Assembly (NCBI GenBank): GCA_036401055.1
Contig: DASWWC010000198.1
Span: 8,576 to 72,575 of the forward strand
Direction: 5' to 3'
From: Pelomonas sp036401055
Lineage (GTDB): Bacteria; Pseudomonadota; Gammaproteobacteria; Burkholderiales; Burkholderiaceae_C
DNA: 64,000 nt
The position numbers and the translations under genes were made by a program. Of the stretch, positions 47,680 through 57,000 are shown piece by piece. Under the pieces are notes generated by a model, which was not told the origin of the DNA, did not search any database, and worked only from the letters and a program-made list of their open reading frames with translations. Positions within the stretch are counted from its first letter, which is position 1. Every line of letters starts with the position of its first letter.

Positions 47680-48213
47680 GTGCAAGAAGTTAAAGCCCAC
47701 CCCACTGCAGCGGCCGATATCGACAACCTGGGGCCGCTGCTGCTGGCCTTGGGGGACGATGCGTCCAACTGGCCAGCCGCCGCCGGCAGCACCGAGCAGA
47801 CGATGGAGATGCTCGAACTCATCGAACGCGACATGGCCCGATATGAGCAGGCCGTCATCCCCGTCGAGCACATTCTGCTGCCCGGGCTGTACGCGCGAAA
47901 GATCACGATACCGGCGGACTGCCGGCTGATCGGCAAGGTGCAAGTGAGTCCGCACCTGAACTTCGTGCTGGAAGGCGACATCACGTTCATGGTGGATGGT
48001 GTCGTGCAGCGCGTCGGCGCCGGCTGGGAGGGCTCCATCCCGGGCTGCACCAAGAAGATCGGCTACACGCACAAGCGCACCGTCTGGATGACGGTTCACC
48101 CGAACCCTGATAACGAGACCGACGTGGCGGTGCTGGAACGTCGCATTGCCGTTGATAGCTACGCCATCTACCTCGAACGCACCCGGCAACTGCCGGCAGG
48201 AGAAGCAGCATGA
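47680..48213 (+). CDS. 177-aa virion-associated protein
   Basis: GTG start after GAAGAAGGACCACC. N-terminal helical half; the C-terminal half is a cupin-like beta unit (LLPGLYARKITIPADCRLIGK, NFVLEGDITFMVDGVVQRVGAG). It heads the ejection-protein block downstream of motif C. Role unknown. Confidence 0.65.
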   Translation: MQEVKAHPTAAADIDNLGPLLLALGDDASNWPAAAGSTEQTMEMLELIERDMARYEQAVIPVEHILLPGLYARKITIPADCRLIGKVQVSPHLNFVLEGDITFMVDGVVQRVGAGWEGSIPGCTKKIGYTHKRTVWMTVHPNPDNETDVAVLERRIAVDSYAIYLERTRQLPAGEAA

Positions 48214-49409
48214 GCGTCGTTGCAGTCGCAGTCGTTGGCAGCGCCGTGATCGGCGGCGCCGTCAGCAACAACGCATCCAAGCGAAACGCCAGGTCGGCCG
48301 ACAAGCTTGCCGCCTCCGGCGACGAGGCCGCCCAACTCGGGCGCGACCAGTTCGAGTGGTACAAGGCCGAATACGAAAAGACCGCCCCACAGAGGGAGGC
48401 CGCCGCTGCCCTGGACGCCAAGGTGGGCGAGGCCCAGTTCAAGGGCATGGAGTTCGCCACCCAGCAGGCCCGCGAACTCGACGAGCGCAACAAGAGCGTC
48501 TTCCGTCCGCTCGAAGACAAGATCATTGCCGACGCCAAGGCCTTCGACACCGATGCCAAGCGCGAGGAGTTGGCGGGCGTCGCACTGACGGACACCAACC
48601 AGGCATTTGCAAACGCTCGCGGCCAGCAGGCGCGCGCTAACGCGTCCTATGGGATTACTCCAGGATCTGGCCGGGCGGCGGCCATCGGTAACCAGCTGAC
48701 CACATCCCAGGCGCTGGCATCGGCCGGCGCGATGACCAAGGCCCGCCGTGATGCCACCGCGGAGGGCTACGCCCGCAAGATGGACGCGGTTGGACTGGGC
48801 AAGGGCATCGTCGGCAATCAGGTCACGATGCAGCAGGTCGCGCAGAACGGCGGGGCTCAGGCCGTGGGCGCGGTCGGGTCGGGCGTGAATGTGGCGCAGT
48901 CGGGAGCGGGCCTCATGGGGCAGGGCTTCGCTGGCGCGCAGGGTGGGCTGATGAATCAGGGTTCGCTGTACGGCCGGGCTGCCGAGTACCGAGGCATGGC
49001 CGACAAGCAGCAACAGTCGGCGCTGTCGCAGTTCGGTATGGGCGCCGGGTGGGCCACGGGTGACGCTGGAATGCAGGCCGCGATCATGAAGGGCACCTCG
49101 ATCTTCAGCGACGAGGACATCAAGACCAACACAGGCAAGCCCGCCAACACCAAGAAGGCGCTGGCCGAGGTGGACGCCACTCAGGTGGACGAGGGCTGGA
49201 CCTACGACGAGTCCAAGGGGGCGCCGCAGGGCTCCGGTGGAACCAAGCACACCGGGCCGATGGCCCAGCAGGTGCGCAAGACCATGGGCGAGAAAGTCGC
49301 GCCCGGCGGCAAGGTCATCGACCTCGTGTCCATGAACGGGAAGCTCATGGCTTCGATGCAGGAACTGTCCAAGCGCGTGAAGAAGATCGAAGAAAGGGCT
49401 GCAGCATGA
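48210..49409 (+). CDS. Virion protein with S74-type auto-processing C-terminus
   Basis: 399 residues; ATGA overlap. N-terminal hydrophobic segment (VAVVGSAVIGGAV), long Ala/Gln/Glu helices, a Gly/Gln-rich centre. The last ~100 residues have the intramolecular chaperone pattern: FSDEDIKTN (Ser-Asp), GWTYDES, GPMAQQVRKTM, KVIDLVSMNGKLMASMQELSKRV coiled coil. This suggests self-cleavage after folding. It could be an internal or tail protein. Confidence 0.7.
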   Translation: MSVVAVAVVGSAVIGGAVSNNASKRNARSADKLAASGDEAAQLGRDQFEWYKAEYEKTAPQREAAAALDAKVGEAQFKGMEFATQQARELDERNKSVFRPLEDKIIADAKAFDTDAKREELAGVALTDTNQAFANARGQQARANASYGITPGSGRAAAIGNQLTTSQALASAGAMTKARRDATAEGYARKMDAVGLGKGIVGNQVTMQQVAQNGGAQAVGAVGSGVNVAQSGAGLMGQGFAGAQGGLMNQGSLYGRAAEYRGMADKQQQSALSQFGMGAGWATGDAGMQAAIMKGTSIFSDEDIKTNTGKPANTKKALAEVDATQVDEGWTYDESKGAPQGSGGTKHTGPMAQQVRKTMGEKVAPGGKVIDLVSMNGKLMASMQELSKRVKKIEERAAA

Positions 49410-50980
49410 GCATGATCGAGGGCGTGCTGGCCGGCATGAGTATGCGGACCAAGCTGCAGACCGACGCCGAAGACCGCGAGGCGCTGCGCAAGAAGCGCAA
49501 GGCTGATGATGAGGACCGCGAGTTCACGATGAGCGAGCGAGCCCGGGCGGTCAAGATGCGCCAGGACATGGGCAACGCTGCTGCCGAGGTCGCGCCTGTC
49601 GAGATCAAGCAGGACCGGCCCGACACGATGGACAACCGTGACGTTGGACAGCCCGGCGAGCAGGCGCTGCCGACGGCTGGTTACGACGTCGCCGGCAAGC
49701 GCTTCACGGATCGCGGCCAGGCTGCGACGGCCGCCGCCGCGGCCAACACCCCGCAGGCGGTCACCACCCGCATGGCTGACGTGGCGATGCGCAACGGTGA
49801 GCCGCTGAAGGCCCAGCAGCTGCGCACGGGCGCGATGCAGGAGCAGACGGCCCAGTTCCAGCTCAACGATGCGATGCGCGCCGACATCGACGCCAAGTTC
49901 AATGCCGACCTGCGCGCGAACGTGACGGACTGGGACTCGCTGGACAAGTTCGTCAGCGAGAGTGCTGGTGACGGCCATGGCGGACAGATCAAGGTCAAGT
50001 CGGTGGTGTCTGCCGACGGAAAGACCCGCGTGGTGAACGTCGTCGGCCCGGACGGCAAGCTGCACCCCACCGAGAAGATCATCCCTAACACGCCGGACGG
50101 CCTCGCGCTGGCGACCGCCGAGCTGGCGCGCATGCCGGCCGACAAGAAGCTGGCCCACCTGCACCAGAAGGCCATGCTGGCGCAGCAGGCCGAGCGCGAC
50201 GCGAACAACGCGAAGCACCAAGCGGGCATGCTGAAGGCGACTCAGGACCGCACGGCCGCCAACATCGAGATTGCGCAGATCCGCGCCGATGCAGCTGCTG
50301 ATCGCAGGGCCGCTGCGGCTGCCGCCAAGGGTGCGGGCGGCATGACGCTGGCCGACCTGAAGGACGGGCACAAGGGTATCGCTTCGACGCTCAACGCCGA
50401 CTGGAAGACGCAGATCGAGTCGGAGACCGACCCAGCCAAGTTGAAGGCGCTGAAGGTGTCGCGCGAGAGCGAGATTGCCACGGTTCAGCGGCTGTACACC
50501 GGAGCGATGCAGGCCGGCTTCGGGCTGACGCCAGAGCAGGCCATCGTCGCGTTCCGCAGCGGCGAGACGGCCTCGCAGAGCTTCAAGAGTAAGGACGGCT
50601 CTGGCACGGTCAAGGTGGACGGAATCTTGTACGGCGGCCGGTTCATCCCGCTGGCCGACAACCCAGGCGCCGTCACGGGCGCGAGGACCGAGCCCGCAAG
50701 CAAGCCCGCCGAGGCGGCGCCGTCCAGCAGCACGCCCACGATGGCCGCCAAGGTCGCCAGCCGGCCGAAGCCCACGGCCAACGCCTACGCCGGCAACGAC
50801 GAGGCTTTCGCAGCGATGACGCTGGCCGAGCTGAAGCGCTATGTCGCTGTCGGCAACGCCTATGCCAAGCGCGAGATGGACAAGCGCAGCGCAGGGGCAG
50901 AAGGTAAGCGCAAGGCCGCCAAGCAGGCCGACGACGAAGTTGTGCGTGCGGCCCAGGCGCAGGGCCTGTCGGCCGACTGA
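49406..50980 (+). CDS. Internal virion/ejection protein, 524 aa
   Basis: ATGA overlap. Mostly charged helices, with DDEDREFTMSERARAVKMRQDMG near the start and LAHLHQKAMLAQQAERDAN in the middle, a small beta unit around residue 390-420, and a basic C-terminal helix. Composition and position before the giant gene match podoviral ejection proteins. Confidence 0.65.
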   Translation: MSMIEGVLAGMSMRTKLQTDAEDREALRKKRKADDEDREFTMSERARAVKMRQDMGNAAAEVAPVEIKQDRPDTMDNRDVGQPGEQALPTAGYDVAGKRFTDRGQAATAAAAANTPQAVTTRMADVAMRNGEPLKAQQLRTGAMQEQTAQFQLNDAMRADIDAKFNADLRANVTDWDSLDKFVSESAGDGHGGQIKVKSVVSADGKTRVVNVVGPDGKLHPTEKIIPNTPDGLALATAELARMPADKKLAHLHQKAMLAQQAERDANNAKHQAGMLKATQDRTAANIEIAQIRADAAADRRAAAAAAKGAGGMTLADLKDGHKGIASTLNADWKTQIESETDPAKLKALKVSRESEIATVQRLYTGAMQAGFGLTPEQAIVAFRSGETASQSFKSKDGSGTVKVDGILYGGRFIPLADNPGAVTGARTEPASKPAEAAPSSSTPTMAAKVASRPKPTANAYAGNDEAFAAMTLAELKRYVAVGNAYAKREMDKRSAGAEGKRKAAKQADDEVVRAAQAQGLSAD

Positions 50981-51002
50981 TACCAGACAACGAGAACAGC
51001 AC

Positions 51003-54000
51003 ATGGCCACCAAGCGCAAGACCAGCATCCCGCTTGCCGACCCCGGAATCGACTGGAGCAGCCCCGTAGGCGAGCCCGTCGTCATCCGGTCTGCGGGGGA
51101 GCCCGAGCAGGACCAGCCCGAGCCCAGCGGCGCGATGCGTCGCTACGTCGGCGACACGGCGCTTTCTGTCGGCCGTGGCGCAGTGCAGGGCGTGCGCATG
51201 CTGTCTGACGTGGCCGGCGCGGACAACGCGGTATCGACCGGACTGCGCAGCGTCGAGGACTTCATCGGGGGCCTACAGTCGGCCGAGGCCAAGCAGGACC
51301 AGGCCGAGATTGCCCGCATCCTGAAGGAAGCCGAAGGCAAGGGCGTGCTGGATCAGGTGGTCGCAGGCGTCCGGGCGTTCAGCGTCGCGCCGATGCAGAC
51401 CATGGCCCAGGCGGCCGGCACGTCGCTGCCGACCATCGGGGCCGCGCTGATTCCCGGCGTTGGCCCGGCTGCGATGGCTGCGCGCTTCGCTACGCCGCTG
51501 GCGGTGGGCGCTGCGCAGGGCACAGGCGCGGTGAAGGCCAGCATCTATGACGAGGTGAAGCAGCGCGCGCTCCAGGAAGGCCGAACGCCGGCCGAGGCCG
51601 AGAAGTTGGCCGCGCGGGCGCAAGAGTACGGCGGCGAGAACTCGGGCCAGATCGCGCTGGGCGGCGCACTCGGCGCATGGGCCGGCAAGTCCGGCATCGA
51701 AGGCGCCGCAAGCCGGCTGGTGAACGGCGCTGGCGGCCGAGCAGTTCCCAGCATGGCCTCGCGCGTTGTGACGGGCGCTGTCGCTGAAGGCATCCCCGAG
51801 GCCGCGCAGGGCGGTCAGGAGAAGTACGCCAGCAACGTTGCGCAAGATCGTGCAGGCTTCCAGACCGACCCGTGGAGCGGTGTTGCGGCCGGCGCGACGA
51901 TGGAAGCGTTGGCGGGCCATGCGATGGGCGGCGTGATGGGCATCCCGAAGCCGGGCGAGAAGTCCAGCGCACCGGCGCCGGCCCTGCTTCCAGAGAACGG
52001 GCCCATGTCGCGGGCCCTGAACGCCGGCACCGTGGCCGCCCGCGGGCAGCCGCTGGACTTCACCCCCACGGACATCCCAGGCAAGCCCAGCAAGCCGGAC
52101 GCTCTTGCACTTGAGGGAGAGCAGGAGCGGGACACGACGGCGCTGGACTTTGAAGCCGATCCGCGCTTCGCTGGCGCCATCGCGTTCCCGAACGGCAAGG
52201 CGCCCGAACAACCGCTGTTCGGCAGCAAGCGGCTTGCTGACATGCACATCGGCGAGCAGGGCGCTTTCGACGAACTGGAGCCTGTCGAGGTCGGCGGAGG
52301 CCAATGGACGGTGCAGCAGACCCCGGAAGCTGCCAACCGTGCATCCCGCGCCAACATCGAGATGTGGATGGAGCGCGCCGTGCCGATGGAGGAGGCGCGG
52401 GCCAAGGACATGGCCAAGCGCGCCGAGTCGGAGCTGAACAAGCCGATGACGGCGCTGCCCATGCCGGATGGCGAGGGCTGGACCGTGGTGCCGAAGCAGT
52501 GGGTGTCGGCCCCGGTGCTGCTGGACTACACCGAGCGCGCTGCGGCGGCGGCCCAGGCCAGGGGCGAACAGGAGTCCGAGCAGCAGGCCGCCCGCGAGTC
52601 GCAAGCTGCCCGAGTGCATGAAGTGGCGAATGCGCCGGTCGACCGCGCCCCACGAACGCCGCGTGCGGATGCCGTCGAGATTGACCCGGCTGCCCCGAAT
52701 GCGGTGGCGCAGTTCATTGCCGAGCAGGCCCAGGTGAACACTCCGGCCGCGCGCGCCTTCGTGCAGGACTACCGCGCTGGGCGGATCACCGACGCCGACG
52801 TGCTGGCGCGCATCGTCCCCCAGCAGCGGGCCGAGCCTACGGCCGACGAGCGTCTGGCTGCAGCAGCCGCGCAAGCCGGCGTGGTGGAGCCGGGCTCCAC
52901 CCCCAGCCTGATCCTGAACAAGGAGGGCAAGCCCTTCAAGAGCCAGATGGCCGCCGAGCGTGAGCAGAAGAAGCACGCCGGCAGCCAGGTGATCGTTGTC
53001 GAGGGCGGCCATGCCGTGCGGCCGGCGCCTGTGGAGACCACCAATGTCCAAGACGAGCAGCCCGCAGCCTCTACGGAAGGGGCCGCCCAAGAAGCAGATG
53101 ATCCGGCGCGCGCTGGAGCGCCAGCGGCAGGAGAGGAAGGAAGCACCGGAGACGCGCCGAGAACTGCCGGAGCCGTGGAAGCCGCTGGGCTGAAGCCGAA
53201 GGAAACCGCCATCCAGCGGCGCAACCGCCTGAAGGCTGACCGCGCAGCCGGCTGGACCGCTTTCGACGCCGATTCGGGCACGAAGGGCATCCCGCGCGCT
53301 GACATGCCGCAAATCGCTGCCGAGCATCGTGGCGCAATGGTGAACTTCCTGAACGCGCGCGGTATCGCACATGAGCAAGCCGAGGTGTCGGCCGCGGACC
53401 TGAAACCGACGCAGGCCGAGTTTTCGCAGGCGAAGGTCGACAAGGCCAAGGCCTACGAGGGCGGCGACCGCTCCATCCTGGTGTCGTCGGACGGCCACGT
53501 GCTGGACGGCCATCACCAGTGGCTGGCGAAGCGAGATGCCGGCGAGCCCGTGACGGTGATCCGCCTGGATGCGCCGATAGACAAGCTGCTCACCGAGGTG
53601 CGCGATTTTCCCAGCGCCAGCACGAGCGAGGGAGGTCTACCGGCGATCGAATCCGGCAACGCCAAGCCCGAAGAGCAAAAAGGCGCTTTGTCAGCGGGTG
53701 AACCCGCGGCCGATGAGCAGCAAGTGGCAAAGGCCAGTCAAGAGCCCGAGGGCCCGACAGAGTCCAAGCTGGCCGTTGCAAAGACCATCGCCGACGTCGG
53801 CGAGAAGATCGGCGGCGCCCGCAAGGACATGAGCGTGGCAGGCGGGAAGCGCTCCAAACGCAGCGCTGGCGACGACGACCGCCCAGCCTGGGCACGGCGC
53901 TTCCAGATCAGCCAGATCGTCACGCCTGGCGGCATGGTTGGCGAGATCAAGGACGCGGGCCGATGGGTGATCCGTGATGCTCGTTCGCTCGACTGGATGA

Positions 54001-57000
54001 AGCAGCCCCGCCAAGTCGGCCGCGACACCTTCGCCACCAAGGAGGAGGCCGAGGCGTTCGTGCCCATTGCCGCAGTCGGTCTGAAGCACCGTGCGGTGTC
54101 GTCGCGGGATGGAAAGTACGAGATCTGGCGCGACGTCAGCGATCGCAAACGCGTCAAGGTTGTCGACAGGGAGTTCGCCACCAGGGATGAGGCTATCGCC
54201 TACATGGCGAAGCACGCGGCCGAGATCATCGAGACCAACACCACGTTTGGCGAGGCTGATATGCCGCTGCCGCCTGACCGCGCACGCAGCGGCCCGGCGC
54301 GCCGCGATGGCAACGTGAAGGGCGAGGACTTCAAGGAGACCTTCGGCCTGCGCGGGGTGGAGTTCGGCAACTGGAACAACCAGGACGACCGCCAGGCGCT
54401 GATGAATGACGCCTGGGACGGGCTGCTCGACCTTGCCGACGTGCTCGGCGTTCCGCCCAAGGCCATCGGCCTCAACGGCGATCTGGCGCTGGCTTTCGGC
54501 GCTCGCGGCCACGGGCTGCAGGGTGCTCGGGCGCACTACGAGCTGGACCGTGCCGTCATCAACCTGACCAAGGAGAAGGGCGCCGGTTCACTGGCGCACG
54601 AATGGTTCCACGCGTTGGACCACTACTTCGGCCGCCAGGACGGGAAGGCGTCCGCCACGTGGCAGGTTGGGCCTGATGGCACGCGCACGCTGAAGGTGGG
54701 CGAGCCTGAGACGGACATGGCCAGCGGCGGCTTTCAGCGGAACAACTCGGGCGTCCGGCCTGAGGTTCGAGCGGCCTATGAGACGCTGCTGCGCACCATG
54801 TTCAAGAAGGCCGAGGGCTACGTCGAGGACATGGCCAAGGTGGACCGGTTCACCGGAGAGGCGCGCGAGGAGCTGGCCAGGCGGCTGAACCGTCTTCGCG
54901 CCGGCTTGTCAGAGCAGCTGGACCCCAAGATCTGGAAGCGCAACAACAAGCCCGCGACGGCCGAGCAACTGGCAGAGTTCGACGCCATCGCGGCCAAGAT
55001 GGTTGCGGGGGAGTCGCTGTCGACTGACTGGCGCACCGTCGAGAACGGGGGCGCCAAGGCCACAACGCGGCGAGCTGCTGCGCGTCGGTGGACGAACGAC
55101 GCGCTGGAGCAACTGGGCGCGATCTACAAGGCCGCGCGGGGCCGCAGCGGCTTCACTGCTGACCGTGACGGTGTGCTGGACGACCTGCGCGGCTACATGG
55201 AGCGCTATGGCCAGCGGCTGAAGATGCTCGCCGACGCGCAGTCCGGCGCGGAGAAGACGCGCCAGGTGCCCACCGAGTTCGCCATGAACGCCAAGGAACT
55301 GGACCAGGGCCGCGGCACCGACTACTGGACCACGCCTCACGAGATGGCAGCGCGCGCCTTCCAGGGCTATGTCGAGGACAAGGTTGCCGAGCGGGGCGGC
55401 GTGAGCAGGTTCCTGAACTACGGACCAGAAAACGCCGGCATCCTGACGCCGTGGGGCTTCAAGCGCCCATTTCCGGCCGGCGCCGAGAGGATCGCCATCA
55501 ACAAGGCCTTCGATGCGTTCGTCGGCGAGCTGAAGACCCAGGACACCGACAAAGGTGTTGCGCTGTTCAGCCGCAGCCAGCCCGTCGAGCGCCCGCGCGT
55601 GACCGTCGAGCAGGACGAGGGCGGCTTCCCGCTCTACGTCAGCGACAAGGTGCGCCTGGAGTTCCCCCAGGTGACGGCACGGCTTGACGTGATCGAGCAG
55701 GACGGTGAGCAGGTGGTGAACTACCCCATCATGCCGGCCACGGGCTTCGACGTGCTGGGCTATGTTGAACTGCTGGTCAAGGATGGCCAGGCGAAGGCCC
55801 TGCTTGACATCGAGGTCGACAAGCAGGGGCGCAATGGTGGTGTGGCGCGCAGCGTCATCGAGACGCTGCTGGCGGCCGACCCTTCAGGCACGCTGGAAAT
55901 CAGCAACGTGGTTCCCGAGGCCCGTGGCTTCTGGGAAAAGATGGGTATTCCCCCGCAGAACGTCGAAGGGGCATACGATGGCAGCCTCAACTGGAAAACC
56001 TATGCTGAAGCCCAGAACACCGGAGCAGCGCGCGGAGATGCTGGATCAGGTCAAGCAGCGCGTGAAGGCGCTGACGCCGGAGCAGAAGGCGGAATCGACC
56101 GCGCGAGCGGAGCGCCACGCGAAAGCCCAGCAGCCGCCCAGCGACGCCAAGCCGTAGAGGCGTTTGTCGCGCGGTTCACGGCCCGCTGGAAGAACGCGCC
56201 CCAGGTGGTCGTTGTTGCCGGCATGTCGGACCCGCTTGTGCCGCGCGCAGTGCGGCAGGCCAACGCCGCTCAACTCTCTCAGGGCGCCGAGGGCGATCCC
56301 GAAGGGTTCTTCCACGACGGCAAGGTCTATCTCGTGGCCCCGCAGCTTGGCGGCGATGCCGCTGTGGTGCGCGTGCTGTTCCACGAGGCCCTGGGACACT
56401 ACGGCTTGCGCGGCACGTTCGGCACGGAGCTGGGCACCATCCTCGACCGCCTGGCCGTGCTGAACGCCGGCAAGGTGCGCGCCAAGGCCAAGCAGTACGG
56501 CCTGGACTACGACAAGCCCAGCGACCGCCGCATGGCCGCCGAGGAAGTGCTGGCCGAGATGGCGCAGCGCGCGCCCAGCGTGGGCTGGGCCAAGAAGACG
56601 GTGGCCGCGATCCGCAGTTGGCTGCGTGAGCATGTGCCTGGCTTCGGCAAGATGGCCTTCAGCGACGACGAGATCGTGCGCAGCTTCATCCTGCCGGCGC
56701 GGGCGTTTGTGCAGCGGGGCAATTCGGCGCTGGCTGATGGTACCGTTCAGCCGGCCTTCAGCCGCTCATCTCTGGCAGGCGCCGTGACCAACTTCAGCCA
56801 GGAAGGCGCCCGCAATGCCTTCCTGGACGCAGTGACCACGCACGGCAGCACGAACCTGTGGGGCCGCACGGTAGGCACGCAGTACCACAAGGCGCAGACC
56901 CACCCGCGCACCTTCGGGCGGGTGTTCAACGCCGTGCAGGACTACATCAAGGACACCAGCGCGTTCGCCAACCGGGCCGCCGACCTGGCGCCGTCGCTGC

